Source: Spirochaeta sp. UBA5339 (GTDB lineage: Bacteria; Spirochaetota; Spirochaetia; DSM-2461). Taken from it: DNA of 52,279 nucleotides. Both the position numbers and the translations under genes were made by a program. The notes below the pieces were generated by a model that did not search any database, was not told the DNA's origin, and saw only the letters and a program-made list of their open reading frames with translations. This document shows, piece by piece, positions 9,159 through 18,157 of the stretch. How positions within the stretch are numbered: position 1 is the stretch's first letter; every line of letters begins with the position of its first letter. The stretch spans positions 112,736-165,014 of the forward strand of contig DHQL01000003.1 of the NCBI GenBank assembly GCA_002408085.1, in the 5' to 3' direction.

Positions 9159-10397
9159 ATGGTTAATTTTAAGACCGGTCTTCCCGGCATCAGCCCCGAG
9201 AGTGCGGGACAGGCCCTGAAGGCCGCTGCCGCCCAGGTAAAGCGGAACCTTCCCTCCTTTACCGGTACCTGTATGAACCACTCCAGCGTAAAGGGCATCT
9301 ATCCGCCCTGCGCCAACGACCAGTGGACCACCGGCTTCTGGCCGGGAGAGATCTGGCTGGCCTGGAAGGCCACCGGGGACAGGGATTTTCTGGATGCGGG
9401 ACAGATCTTTGTTGAGGACTTCTTCAACCGGATAAAGAAGAAAATTTCAGTGGACCACCACGATATGGGTTTTCTCTACACCCCCTCCTGTGTCTCCTCC
9501 TGGAAGCTGACAAAGAATGAAAAGGCCTGGACCGCTGCAGTTCTTGCGGCGGAACAGCTCTGCACCCGGTATCAGGAGAAGGGCCGGTTTATTCAGGCCT
9601 GGGGACCCATGGGAGAGAGGGAGAGCTACCGTTATATCATCGACTGTCTTCTGAACCTGCCGCTGCTCTACTGGGCTGCCGATGAGACCGGCAACGGCCG
9701 GTACCGGGAGATTGCCGATGCCCACCTGGAAACCTGCCTGGCCCACTCCTTCCGGGAGAACGGCTCCACATACCACACCTTCTTTATGGATATGGATACC
9801 GGGGAGCCTCTGCGGGGTGAGACCTGTCAGGGATTCAGGGATGACTCCTCATGGGCCCGTGGACAGGCCTGGGCCGTTTACGGCACCGCCATCAGTTACC
9901 GCTACGGCGGCGGTGAGGAGCTGATTCCCCTGTTCCGAAAGGTAACCGAGTACTACCTCTCCCGTCTCCCTCAGGATCTGATTCCCTTCTGGGACATGAT
10001 CTTTACCGATGAAAACACCCGGCCCGACTCCGCCGCCACCGGGCCTCTCTACGGCCCCGGTGGCAACACCGAGCCCCGTGACTCCTCCAGCGCCGCCATT
10101 ACCGCCTGCGGCCTTCTGGAGATGGCGGATATTCTGGATGAACAGGGCGCCGGCCTGAAAAGGGAGTCCAGACAGTACAGAGAGATCGCCGGTCAGATGA
10201 TGACGAGTCTGGTGGAGAACTACCGTAAGACTGAGACAGGTCCGGGGAGAGGGCTTCTGATCCACGGCACCTACAGCAAAAAGAGCCCCTTCAACACCTG
10301 CTCCGAGGAGGGGGTGGACGAGTCCCTCTCCTGGGGTGACTACTTCTATATGGAAGCCCTGGCCCGGATCACCGGGAACTGGGAAAACTGGTGGTAA
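9159..10397 (+). CDS. Glycoside hydrolase family 88, unsaturated glucuronyl hydrolase
   Basis: A 412-residue cytoplasmic (no signal peptide) alpha6/alpha6-barrel enzyme. Family 88 hydrates the 4,5 double bond of the unsaturated uronate that lyases leave at the non-reducing end of glycosaminoglycan- or gellan-type oligosaccharides, releasing 5-keto-uronate. The two catalytic aspartates of the family are visible: D102 in 'DHHDMGFLY' and D162 in 'IDCLLNLPLL'. The gene starts four bases behind the MalG-like permease and is in the same operon, so the substrate is imported as an oligosaccharide and cleaved inside. Confidence 0.92.
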   Translation: MVNFKTGLPGISPESAGQALKAAAAQVKRNLPSFTGTCMNHSSVKGIYPPCANDQWTTGFWPGEIWLAWKATGDRDFLDAGQIFVEDFFNRIKKKISVDHHDMGFLYTPSCVSSWKLTKNEKAWTAAVLAAEQLCTRYQEKGRFIQAWGPMGERESYRYIIDCLLNLPLLYWAADETGNGRYREIADAHLETCLAHSFRENGSTYHTFFMDMDTGEPLRGETCQGFRDDSSWARGQAWAVYGTAISYRYGGGEELIPLFRKVTEYYLSRLPQDLIPFWDMIFTDENTRPDSAATGPLYGPGGNTEPRDSSSAAITACGLLEMADILDEQGAGLKRESRQYREIAGQMMTSLVENYRKTETGPGRGLLIHGTYSKKSPFNTCSEEGVDESLSWGDYFYMEALARITGNWENWW

Positions 10398-10440
10398 TTG
10401 AACTCCGCCTGTGACGCCGGCGGTCTAAAAGGAGAATAAC

Positions 10441-12429
10441 ATGAAATTTTTCATTGATGATATGAAGAGGATCGCGGAGTATGCCGCGGCCAACTATCCC
10501 GCTGCGGCGGCAAAGGTTGTGAAGACCGCCGATCAGGTGGTGGAGCAGAAGTTCATCTTCAACCTGAGATGGGACATGGAGAGAACAAGCAAGATCGTCG
10601 CCTTCGACGGAGAGATCGACTGGCTCCATCAGCCCGCCGACGACGCTGAGTGGGTCTACGCCTTCAACCGGATGCACTTCTGGATCTGCCTGGGTCAGGC
10701 CTACGCCCTTACGGGAAAGGAGATCTACGCCGAGACCTTCGCCTCCCAGCTTCAAAGCTGGGTGAAGTCGGTTAAGCAGGACGATCCCGCCAGCCAGCCC
10801 GCCTGGCGGTCCATCGAGGTGGGAATCCGGATGGAGTACTGGTGCAAGGCCTTTGATTACTTCAAGGACAGCCCCTCCATCACCGACGATGTGCGTACAG
10901 TCTTCTATGAATCCGTAGCCGAACATGCCCGTTTTATTATGGGTGTGTGGAATACCTACAACCTGATGAGCAACTGGGGTGTTCTGGCCAACCACGGCCT
11001 CTACATCGCCTCCATCGCCCATCCTCAGAATGAGGAGACCCTGAAGTGGCGGGAGGAGTCCCTGCGCCGCCTTGCCCTGGAGATGGAGATGCAGATCTAC
11101 GAGGACGGAACCCAGTGGGAGCAGAGCCCCATGTACCACAACGAGGTGACCCACTGCTATCTGGACATCCTGATCCTGGCCCGGCGGAACGGCATTGCCC
11201 TGCCCGAAGGCTTTGAGAAGAGAATACAGGATATGTGCCGGGTGAACCTCTGGTGGACCAAGCCCGACGGCCATCAGATTGCCATGGGTGACAGTGACGT
11301 CATCGATACCAGAGACATCACCAGCAAGGGAGCCTACCTCTTTCAGGACGGTGTGCTGAAGTCCGGGGCCTACGAGCATCTTGACTTCGAAACGGTCTGG
11401 GAGCTGGGATATGACGCCCCGGCCCCCTACGATGCCCTGAACACAGAGGCCCTTGATACAAGAGTCCAGGCCTTGAAGGACAGCGGTAACTACTTCTACC
11501 GCTCCGACTGGTCCCCGGAGGCTTCCTTCCTCCACTTTCACTGCGGCACTCTGGGGGCGGGACACGGCCACTCGGACCAGACCCATTTCGACCTCTTCAG
11601 CCGGGGAGAGGACATCCTTCTGGACCCGGGCCGCTACACCTATGTGGACAAACCCGAGCGCTATGAGTTCAAGGACTCCACTGCCCACAACTGCTGCCTG
11701 GTGGACGGGAAGAACTTCTACGACTGCACAGACAGCTGGGAGTGCTCCAAACTCTCCAAGGCGGTGAATAGAAGCTGGAATGAAAGGGGAGGCTACGCAT
11801 TCTTCGAGGGCGGACACCTTGGCTACTACGACCTCCCTGAGGGCGGGGTTTTTGCCAACAGGAAGATTATTGTTCTGACTCCCGACCTCTATGTGATTGC
11901 CGACGAGTTCTATGCCGGTACTGCCCACAGCTACGAGAGCCGGCTCCACTTCAATAACAGCGGAGAGCTGACCCCATCGGGCACCGGAGGAAACGACCTT
12001 CTCTACAGCAGTCCGAAGAACAAGGTCTATCTCTCCCAGCTCTCCCGGACAGGCTCTCCCCGGACGCGGCTGGAACCCTACCGGATCTCCCGGAGATACA
12101 ATGAAACCGAGGATGCCCTGGCTTCTGTCTGCTCCTTTGAAGGGGAGGGATTTGCCAGCCTCTTTACGGTAATCTCTCTTGAGAAAAAGGCCGAGGTGAA
12201 GATGGTCCCCGTCAGGTCCAACTTCAAGGACATCCAGTTTGAGGACTCCCTGATCGAGGCACTGACCATCAGGCGGGATGACTGCAGCTACACCGTGGCG
12301 GTGGCCCATCAGGAGTTCGCCAGCCCCACCGATACCTTTCATGCCGACGGCTGTGACGGCTTCGGACAGGTCGTTGTCTTTGACAGAGTGAAGGGGGAGA
12401 CTCAGATCGGTACTGTTCTCCAGTGGTAG
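10441..12429 (+). CDS. Heparinase II/III-family polysaccharide lyase
   Basis: A 662-residue protein with an N-terminal alpha/alpha-toroid (about 1-330, including 'NWGVLANHGLYIAS' near 177) and a C-terminal beta-sandwich with the heparinase II/III core 'GAGHGHSDQTHFDLFSRGE' near 368-386 and 'DSTAHNCCLVDG' after it. Such enzymes (families PL12, PL15, PL17, PL21) cut uronate-containing polysaccharides by beta-elimination, giving the unsaturated ends GH88 removes. There is no signal peptide, so it probably acts on imported oligosaccharides. RBS AAAGGAG, 7 bp before the ATG. Last gene of the operon; a terminator follows. The exact PL family and substrate (heparan, alginate, other) cannot be settled by eye. 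Confidence 0.88.
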   Translation: MKFFIDDMKRIAEYAAANYPAAAAKVVKTADQVVEQKFIFNLRWDMERTSKIVAFDGEIDWLHQPADDAEWVYAFNRMHFWICLGQAYALTGKEIYAETFASQLQSWVKSVKQDDPASQPAWRSIEVGIRMEYWCKAFDYFKDSPSITDDVRTVFYESVAEHARFIMGVWNTYNLMSNWGVLANHGLYIASIAHPQNEETLKWREESLRRLALEMEMQIYEDGTQWEQSPMYHNEVTHCYLDILILARRNGIALPEGFEKRIQDMCRVNLWWTKPDGHQIAMGDSDVIDTRDITSKGAYLFQDGVLKSGAYEHLDFETVWELGYDAPAPYDALNTEALDTRVQALKDSGNYFYRSDWSPEASFLHFHCGTLGAGHGHSDQTHFDLFSRGEDILLDPGRYTYVDKPERYEFKDSTAHNCCLVDGKNFYDCTDSWECSKLSKAVNRSWNERGGYAFFEGGHLGYYDLPEGGVFANRKIIVLTPDLYVIADEFYAGTAHSYESRLHFNNSGELTPSGTGGNDLLYSSPKNKVYLSQLSRTGSPRTRLEPYRISRRYNETEDALASVCSFEGEGFASLFTVISLEKKAEVKMVPVRSNFKDIQFEDSLIEALTIRRDDCSYTVAVAHQEFASPTDTFHADGCDGFGQVVVFDRVKGETQIGTVLQW

Positions 12430-12449
12430 ATAGCAATTTCTGATTCCTA

Positions 12450-12480
12450 GGGGCTTCTCTGTGAAGGGGGAAGCCCTTTT
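12450..12480 (+). terminator. Terminator of the uptake/lyase operon
   Basis: Hairpin GGGGCTTCTC...GGGGAAGCCC followed by TTTT, 21 bp behind the lyase stop codon. Confidence 0.7.
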
Positions 12481-12552
12481 CCCATTTTATTAAAATCAAT
12501 AAACCGTTATGATTTCCCTATCCCGCCTTATGGCTTTACAGGAAGTACCCCC

Positions 12553-13101
12553 GTGATAAAACGATTTATGGTTACCGCAACCTTCTTGCTCAGTGTGACG
12601 GTTCTTCCCCTTCGGGCCGAAAACCTGCAGCCGATAGAGATCTCTGTCATTGAATCTTCCGCTGCGGACCATTTTCAATCTCTCTATGAAGTGGATATTG
12701 AAGAGCCGGATATCCTCCTTGAAGAGCTCTTTTCAGAGGATTTTGATATTCGGTTTCTTGAAATCTCCGGCGGTCCCTATGTAATGCGTTTTTCATCCAT
12801 ATATATGGAAAACCGGAAAAACGGGACTCTGAGTACTCTTCTTCTTTTCTCAGGCGGGGAGACCAGGAATCAGCTGGTTACGGGCAAGGTGCAGGGTGTC
12901 TCTCTTCTGGATAACGGGGATCTACGGGTAGATATTCTGGTGGAGGACACCCGGGGATTTCAGGATGCCCCTGATTATACTGAGTATACAACCCGGACTG
13001 CTTATGTCTATATCATCGGAATCGATAAGGAAGACCGGCTCTGTCTCAGGGATGTGGAGATTTCTGAACCGGTTTCTATCAGACCAGCCCCTTTTTATTA
13101 A
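12553..13101 (+). CDS. Unknown secreted protein
   Basis: 182 residues with a clear signal peptide (1-23, ending LRA-E) and a mature, acidic, beta-rich-looking part. I do not recognise a family. GTG is the start: AGGAAG lies seven bases upstream and the signal peptide begins directly there. The 3' end overlaps the convergent GNAT gene by 23 bp. Confidence 0.7.
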   Translation: MIKRFMVTATFLLSVTVLPLRAENLQPIEISVIESSAADHFQSLYEVDIEEPDILLEELFSEDFDIRFLEISGGPYVMRFSSIYMENRKNGTLSTLLLFSGGETRNQLVTGKVQGVSLLDNGDLRVDILVEDTRGFQDAPDYTEYTTRTAYVYIIGIDKEDRLCLRDVEISEPVSIRPAPFY

Positions 13102-13870
13102 GAGCTTTTTCGAGTTTCTTTTTCAAAGCATCATAGGACGGCGGCCGCCCCGTATTGACCAGTTTGCTGTCGATGTAGAGAGCATCGCTGATCCCCCATT
13201 CCATCAGGTTGTCACGATCCTCCGTGTCGATCTCTGTATAGCCGGCCACTCTGCCGGTATCTTCAATGACTCTCTTCATCCTCTCGCAGACAAGGTTCTG
13301 GGACGGACACCAGCCGTCGCGGAAACAGGTGACATTTACCTCTCCCCTGCGGTTATCCGGTTTACGGCTCTGTTTGATCATCCGGGGCGGCTCAGTATCA
13401 GATGAAAAAGGCTTCCAGACCAGTTCTGAGATCCCGTTTCTGTCAATGCTTTTGTACCCGTTCTTCTTGAACCATTTGGAGCGCATAAAGAAGGGGAGGG
13501 TGATCCCCCAGGCAACCAGGCCCTTCGATCCCAGGGCTTTGACATCCTCTTCCGCCGCTTTCAGGAGCTCCCGGCCGATTCCCCGGTTCTGATAGTTTCC
13601 GACCCCCTCTTTGTAGCCGTGGACCCAGATGCAGTAGACGTAGTAGAGATCCTTCCCCATAACCGGGGCCTCCTCTATGGGCACATAGTGAATCATTCCG
13701 ACGGGCTGCTTTTCTTCATTCAGGGCAAGCTTAACCCTGAGCCCCTTTTTCTTCTTTTTTTCCAGCCAGCTTTTTTTGTAGCCGCCGGCCTCCTTCATTT
13801 CATCGGACCACTCTTCCAGGCACATGCAGTATGAGTTTTCATACTTCTCTGTAAGGTCAATAATCGTCAT
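13079..13870 (-). CDS. GNAT N-acetyltransferase with C-terminal YoaP-like domain
   Basis: 263 residues. The N-terminal half is a GNAT fold with the acetyl-CoA loop region 'NYQNRGIGRELLKAAEEDV' (about 92-110). The C-terminal half (from about 178, 'VNVTCFRDGWCPSQNL') resembles the thioredoxin-like extension of Bacillus YoaP-type acetyltransferases. Substrate unknown. Convergent with, and slightly overlapping, the preceding secreted-protein gene. Confidence 0.82.
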   Translation of the reverse strand: MTIIDLTEKYENSYCMCLEEWSDEMKEAGGYKKSWLEKKKKKGLRVKLALNEEKQPVGMIHYVPIEEAPVMGKDLYYVYCIWVHGYKEGVGNYQNRGIGRELLKAAEEDVKALGSKGLVAWGITLPFFMRSKWFKKNGYKSIDRNGISELVWKPFSSDTEPPRMIKQSRKPDNRRGEVNVTCFRDGWCPSQNLVCERMKRVIEDTGRVAGYTEIDTEDRDNLMEWGISDALYIDSKLVNTGRPPSYDALKKKLEKALNKKGLV

Positions 13871-14087
13871 AATTACATCCCCCGACTTTGAGTTTATACC
13901 TGAACAGCTTGTCTGTGTTGATAAATTGTCCCGGCAGGGGCTGGCTCTGTGTACCGGATCTATTTGCAGTGGATCTTATAGTCCATCACCCTTTGGCAAT
14001 TCAGAATATCTTCACTGCTCAAATCGCTATATAGTATTTGTATCTGGAATCGCATAAGATAAAGGTAAACTATTTTTGAGAGATTTT

Positions 14088-14801
14088 ATGATAGCTATCG
14101 ATACCCATACCCACTCCCTTGCCTCAGGACATGCCTATTCCAGTCTGGAGGAGATGGCCCGGGCCTGCCATGGGAAAGGCATTCCCGGCTTTGTTCTGAC
14201 GGACCACTCCCCGGGGATGCCCGGAGGAGCCCACCTTTACCACTTCTACAATCTGAAGGTTCTTCCCAGAACCATTCACGGCTGCCATGTCTTTCATGGG
14301 GCTGAGGCAAACATTGTGAGCAGTGATGGCGAAATTGATATGGATGAGGAAGTCTTAAGCTGCCTGGACCTGGTGATCGCTTCCTTTCATATCCCCACCT
14401 TTCCTCCCAGGGGAAGAGAGGAACATACCAGCGCTCTTCTGGGGGCCATGAAAAACCCCCATGTCAAGGTCATCGGCCATCCCGATGATGAGCGTTATCC
14501 CTTTGACGTTCCTGCCGTGGTGAGGGCCGCGGGGGAAACAAAGACTCTTCTTGAGATGAACAATACCAGCCTGAGCCCCTGGGGCTTCCGGGTCAATGCC
14601 CGTGAGAACTGCACCGCCCTATTAAAGGAGTGCAGAAAACAGGGGGTTATGATCACCATCGGAAGCGATGCCCACTTCAGTTCCCGGGTTGGGGATTCGG
14701 AGTTCTGCGAAGATCTTCTTAAGGAGCTGGATTTCCCCGCCGAACTGATCGCCAACTCAACGGTAGAGCGTTTTCTGGAAGTAACCGGATTAAAGCTGTA
14801 G
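14088..14801 (+). CDS. PHP-domain phosphatase-like protein (YcdX type)
   Basis: 238 codons. A PHP domain with metal-binding motif 'IDTHTHS' at the N-terminus, 'TDHSPGMPGGAHLYHF', a middle glutamate (HGAEAN), 'GHPDDERYP' and the late 'IGSDAHFS'. YcdX-type PHP proteins are trinuclear-metal phosphoesterases. The ATG at 14088 starts directly with the metal motif; an alternative TTG 12 bases earlier adds four residues and lacks an obvious ribosome binding site. Convergent with the membrane-protein gene ending at 14813. Confidence 0.88.
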   Translation: MIAIDTHTHSLASGHAYSSLEEMARACHGKGIPGFVLTDHSPGMPGGAHLYHFYNLKVLPRTIHGCHVFHGAEANIVSSDGEIDMDEEVLSCLDLVIASFHIPTFPPRGREEHTSALLGAMKNPHVKVIGHPDDERYPFDVPAVVRAAGETKTLLEMNNTSLSPWGFRVNARENCTALLKECRKQGVMITIGSDAHFSSRVGDSEFCEDLLKELDFPAELIANSTVERFLEVTGLKL

Positions 14802-14812
14802 TCCCGGAGACT

Positions 14813-15460
14813 TCAGTACCGCTCTTCCTGAAGGCCACGTCTTTTCTGGATAGCCGAGGCTGCAAAGACGGCAACGGCGTTAGGCAGCAGGTTAAACTTC
14901 AGGTGGATACTTAAGTCCGAGTTCAGAGTCTCTTTGACCTGCTCCGAAAAAGTGCTGAATATATCTTCAAGACTGCTTCTTAAGAGAAGGGTACTCTGGC
15001 TGTTCAGGGTCTCCTTCAAGAAAGCCACAAGCACTGCCAGTACCGGGTAGAGGTAAATTGCACTCAGAAACATGAAGAATGATAAAGCGGCAAACATAAC
15101 AATTCTGCCAATGATATCCCTGAATCCCAGAAGGCGGCTGACAAGGATAATCACCAGGACAAGCAGGGCTGCTTCAGCTGCCCATATCAGTGTGGAGTGG
15201 AGCAGTTGTTCGGTAAAACCCATCTGGATCAGGGGCATTACGGGAATACGGGCGACTGCTGCTCCAATCGCTGCCGGAAGGAATCCGTAGTTGATAACAA
15301 TCAGTAACAGAGCGGCCATATAGACGGTGTTGGCCGCAATATAGAGCATGTCGGTAACGGAATAGACGCCAAGATACCATATTGCGTTGAAAATCTGCTG
15401 TGAGAGAATCAGGGCGATAAAAAGGGGTTTCTTAAAGGAGTCAGGCAGAGTCGTATTCAT
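14813..15460 (-). CDS. Unknown integral membrane protein
   Basis: 215 residues with about five hydrophobic segments and a soluble stretch near 150-190. No recognised family. I start it at 15460, because upstream in-frame ATG/TTG codons would run translation into the tRNA-Thr gene. Confidence 0.65.
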   Translation of the reverse strand: MNTTLPDSFKKPLFIALILSQQIFNAIWYLGVYSVTDMLYIAANTVYMAALLLIVINYGFLPAAIGAAVARIPVMPLIQMGFTEQLLHSTLIWAAEAALLVLVIILVSRLLGFRDIIGRIVMFAALSFFMFLSAIYLYPVLAVLVAFLKETLNSQSTLLLRSSLEDIFSTFSEQVKETLNSDLSIHLKFNLLPNAVAVFAASAIQKRRGLQEERY

Positions 15461-15549
15461 ACTGTCAGAGTAATCAATTAAGGGATAATTGTATACCCGG
15501 TCTGCCGGGATGCCATGATAGGGATGAAAAGGGAAAAGAATAAAAAAAA

Positions 15550-15623
15550 AGCCTTCTGTCAGATTCGAACTGACGACCCCGAGATTACAAGTCACGTGCT
15601 CTGGCCAGCTGAGCTAAGAAGGC
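15550..15623 (-). tRNA. tRNA-Thr (anticodon TGT)
   Basis: On the minus strand a complete cloverleaf: acceptor GCCTTCT pairing with AGAAGGC, D-loop AGCTGGCCAGAGC, anticodon loop CTTGTAA, T-arm with GTTCGAAT. CCA is not encoded. A T-run follows directly. The middle pair of the anticodon stem appears to be a U-U mismatch. Confidence 0.93.
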
Positions 15624-15634
15624 ATTTTTAAAGA

Positions 15635-15715
15635 TGGGGAGAGAAGGATTTGAACCTTCGAAGCCGAAGCAACAGATTTACAGTCTGCCCCCTTTGACCA
15701 CTCGGGAACCTCCCC
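15635..15715 (-). tRNA. tRNA-Tyr (anticodon GTA)
   Basis: A type II tRNA of 81 nt: acceptor GGGGAGG/CTCTCCCC with A discriminator, anticodon loop CTGTAAA, a long variable arm (TTGCTTCGGCTTCG) and GGTTCAAATCC T-arm. Eleven bases upstream of tRNA-Thr in the same direction, so both are cut from one transcript. Confidence 0.93.
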
Positions 15716-15845
15716 ATAACATTCAACTGTCGTGCCGCTTGAAGCATTGCTCCAACCGACGAGGGAGACTTTATATAATCCCGCAGAAAATGTCAATTAA
15801 TTTGTCATATTTTTTTTAAGATATTATCCAGACCCTTAATCAGTC

Positions 15846-16241
15846 TCACTCTTTTACAAAGGAACCGATCTCAATCAGGTTGCCTTCGGGGTCAGCAATG
15901 TAGCAGGTTCTCTGTCCCCAGGGCATTGTTTTAGGTTCAAGAATTGAGACTGCACCCTTTCCGGTCACATCACCATAGGCTCTGTCCACGGCAGCATAGT
16001 TTTCTACACTCAACGCAATTTCGCTATGACCGTTGAGCCCCTTAACATACTCGAACTTCCTGTCCACCATATCCTCGAAATCACCTCTTCCATAGAGAAG
16101 GAACAGGGTGCCGTCCTTTTCCAGGTAGACATTGGATGTATTCTCATCTTCCCTGATATCAAAGCCAAGCACGTCCCTGTAGAACCGTATCATGGTGCCC
16201 ATGTCTTTTACAAAAATCCCGAAGCCGTCAAGTTTCATCAT
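15846..16241 (-). CDS. VOC-family (glyoxalase/dioxygenase-like) protein
   Basis: 131 residues of the vicinal-oxygen-chelate fold: 'FVKDMGTMIRFYRDVLGFD' at the start and 'CYIADPEGNLIEIGSF' at the end are the paired beta-alpha-beta hallmarks, with the terminal E a probable metal ligand. Such proteins range from glyoxalases to antibiotic-binding proteins; nothing in the context fixes the substrate. Confidence 0.88.
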   Translation of the reverse strand: MMKLDGFGIFVKDMGTMIRFYRDVLGFDIREDENTSNVYLEKDGTLFLLYGRGDFEDMVDRKFEYVKGLNGHSEIALSVENYAAVDRAYGDVTGKGAVSILEPKTMPWGQRTCYIADPEGNLIEIGSFVKE

Positions 16242-16257
16242 GTCACTAATTATATCA

Positions 16258-17163
16258 TCAAAAGTTCCATAGCATGGAGAGCATTATCCAGCAGTCAATA
16301 ATCTCATCGGGCATTAAAGCCGAACCTGTATCAAGATATCCGAAGTGCTGAGTGAGGGGGTAGTGGGGAGCTCCTTCCTCATAGTGAAAGTTTATCTCTG
16401 CTGAGAACTGTCCATCCAGGGTAATGGAGATGGACTTCATTGCTCCATCCTCTCCGAAGCCAAAACGATACATACCCTTGGGTTCATCGTCCTCGGTGAC
16501 AGATATTCCATAAAGACCGTCTTTCGAATCGTATAGGAATTCCAGATCATAGACATAACGAAGATCGCTGTCGGTCTGGCGGATCAGAGAGATTCTGTCC
16601 CCGGTATCATAGAAGATGCCGTGATAAGTGCTGTCGGGCCCGTAACCGGCTGGAGGATACTGAGTTGTCACATTCGCAAGTCTGCCTTCTTCATAGATGT
16701 AATGGTGACTGATAAGACCGTACCGCCCTGTCCAGTCTATCCGGCTGAGTCTATCCATTTCATAGTAATAGTCACTTGTCTGAGAATCGCCGTCATTGGT
16801 TGTGACTGCGGAGCCGATTCTGTTCGCTTCCTCATATTCAAAGGCAATAACAGACTGTTTCTTCCAGCCTCCGGGGGGAGTTACCGTAACCTGCCGGGGA
16901 ACTTCTGCTTTACCGCCGTACAGAATTTCAACAAAGGGGGTGTTTGCATCCTCTGTCAGATCGGATATCCGGTTCATCCGGCCTGCCTTGTCGTAGCCGA
17001 TTTCCAGCAACACGGCCTCTCCTTCATCGAAGATTACGGCTTCCAGCTGTCTCAGCCGCTTCGGTCCTCCAGGGGATTCATTGGCCCACAGAGAGGCGGA
17101 TAGAAAAATAAAAATAGTAAAGATGAGATTTACAGCCGGGCGGGCTTTTTTTAATGATGTCAT
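16258..17163 (-). CDS. Secreted YD/RHS-like repeat protein (paralogue 1)
   Basis: About 301 residues: signal peptide (to LWA-N), then beta-rich repeats of the 'YDKAGRMNRI', 'YEEANRIGSAV', 'YEMDRLSRIDW' type that resemble single RHS/YD repeats. The C-terminal block 'EEGAPHYPLTQHFGYLD' followed by a hydrophobic tail is shared with the gene at 21074, so the two are paralogues. Function unknown; probably envelope or periplasm. Start taken at the second ATG, giving a normal signal peptide; upstream ATGs at 17187 are possible. Confidence 0.7.
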   Translation of the reverse strand: MTSLKKARPAVNLIFTIFIFLSASLWANESPGGPKRLRQLEAVIFDEGEAVLLEIGYDKAGRMNRISDLTEDANTPFVEILYGGKAEVPRQVTVTPPGGWKKQSVIAFEYEEANRIGSAVTTNDGDSQTSDYYYEMDRLSRIDWTGRYGLISHHYIYEEGRLANVTTQYPPAGYGPDSTYHGIFYDTGDRISLIRQTDSDLRYVYDLEFLYDSKDGLYGISVTEDDEPKGMYRFGFGEDGAMKSISITLDGQFSAEINFHYEEGAPHYPLTQHFGYLDTGSALMPDEIIDCWIMLSMLWNF

Positions 17164-17282
17164 TGAGTTGATCCTCTGTTGCTTCAAATACCAGTCAATT
17201 ACCGGGATTAAGATTGAGGTTCAACCCTAATGATTCACTCCTGCTCCGTCAAGAAGGTTCGAGATTGTATGTATGCCTGGAA

Positions 17283-17435
17283 CTATGAAGAGGCAAGAAG
17301 ACTTATCAGGACGTTGTAGTTTTCATTGCTGAATTTTTTCAGATACCCTTTTGTCCTGATTCCCGAATCATACACATCTTTTACAACAAGATTTACGGCG
17401 GACAGAATCTCTCTGTTATTTAAGTGTATTAACAA
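17283..17435 (-). pseudogene. Short ORF or gene remnant (50 codons)
   Basis: A minus-strand frame from TTG at 17435 to TAG at 17283 reads like coding sequence ('VNLVVKDVYDSGIRTKGYL', then 'KKFSNENYNVLISLLASS') but has no ATG or recognisable family. It fills most of the 380-bp gap between neighbours. It may be the tail of a lost gene or a genuine small protein; I cannot tell. Confidence 0.35.
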
Positions 17436-17440
17436 AGAGT

Positions 17441-17485
17441 TCCGGCCCCGCCGTCTCTTTTGGGAGACGACAGGGCCGGAAACGT
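17441..17485 (-). terminator. Strong hairpin, probable terminator
   Basis: CCGGCCC-TGTCGTCTC pairs with GAGACGGCGGGGCCGG around a short CCAAAA loop, one of the strongest hairpins in the window, about 85 bp past the stop at 17570. The T-tract behind it is weak (CTCTTTGTT), so a processing or bidirectional role is possible. Confidence 0.5.
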
Positions 17486-17569
17486 TTTGAGTATTACAGC
17501 GGAGAGGTGATCAATTCCACTGATTATTCATTATCCGGAAAACGTTATTTCAAGTATTCCGGGTGAATA

Positions 17570-18013
17570 CTAGAGTTTCAGTATGGACCGGAGAACCAGT
17601 TCATACAGAAGAACCCAGAGGCCTGTGATAATACAGCCGATACCGATATTGCTCTGCATTCCGACCAGCTTCTCATAGAGTTCCTTACCCTTTTCCTGAG
17701 CAGAGGCTGGAGCCTTGGCCAGAAGGTACTTCTGGATCATTCCGAATCCCAGAATGGCACCACCGGCAAAGTTCATAAGATTTCCAATCAGGCGTGTTGT
17801 CCACCAGAGAGGCCAGCTGCCCAGCCAGCTCAGACTTGTAAGGGCAGAGAAGATTCCATACACACCCCAGATAAAAGCGACCAGTCCAAGCCATCCCTGG
17901 TAGGGGACAACCTTGTCCAGAATGTCTTTTGCATTGGGGCTCTTTTTAGCCACCAGAGCGGGAAGGCAGAGCCCTCCGAGAAGAATAAGAATGATACCAC
18001 TTGATAAACCCAT
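17570..18013 (-). CDS. Small four-TM membrane protein (tandem paralogue A)
   Basis: 147 residues with four hydrophobic segments (about 3-20, 40-62, 72-97 and 122-143) and the motif 'WPLWWTTRLIGNLMNFAGG'. The next gene upstream (18158-18601) is a paralogue of identical length. Family not recognised. ATG at 18013 is chosen for the match with the paralogue and a GTGAGGT ribosome binding site. A palindrome resembling a CsoR-family operator lies 87 bp upstream of the start; the same holds for the paralogue. Confidence 0.75.
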   Translation of the reverse strand: MGLSSGIILILLGGLCLPALVAKKSPNAKDILDKVVPYQGWLGLVAFIWGVYGIFSALTSLSWLGSWPLWWTTRLIGNLMNFAGGAILGFGMIQKYLLAKAPASAQEKGKELYEKLVGMQSNIGIGCIITGLWVLLYELVLRSILKL

Positions 18014-18099
18014 TTGTTTTACCTCACTTGTTGATTTTTGATATTCCCATAATGCCCGGAAAACCCGGGTACACCCCATTCCCCGGCAGGGGGGAATAC

Positions 18100-18117
18100 G
18101 TACCCCTTTGGGGGTAT
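18100..18117. promoter_or_regulatory. CsoR-type palindromic operator candidate A
   Basis: GTACCCCTTTGGGGGTAT: a TACCC-spacer-GGGGGTA palindrome, the pattern bound by CsoR/CstR-family repressors (B. subtilis copZA type). It is 87 bp upstream of the start at 18013, mirrored by site B 85 bp upstream of the paralogue. A second GC palindrome (ATTCCCC..GGGGAAT) adjoins it. Confidence 0.45.
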
Positions 18118-18157
18118 TTGGTGGCGAAAACCGCTTTTTCCCGGTTTTCAGCCCTTT

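Noticed and set aside
8429..9298. 289-codon minus-strand frame
   Set aside because: Antisense shadow of the MalG-type permease and GH88 genes.
10369..12342. 657-codon open frame on the minus strand
   Set aside because: It is antisense to the heparinase-like lyase gene, lacks any family features and is rich in Gly/Val/Leu as expected for the shadow of GC-rich codons.
15461..15595. Upstream extension of the membrane protein at 14813
   Set aside because: It would overlap the tRNA-Thr gene; the ATG at 15460 is more plausible.
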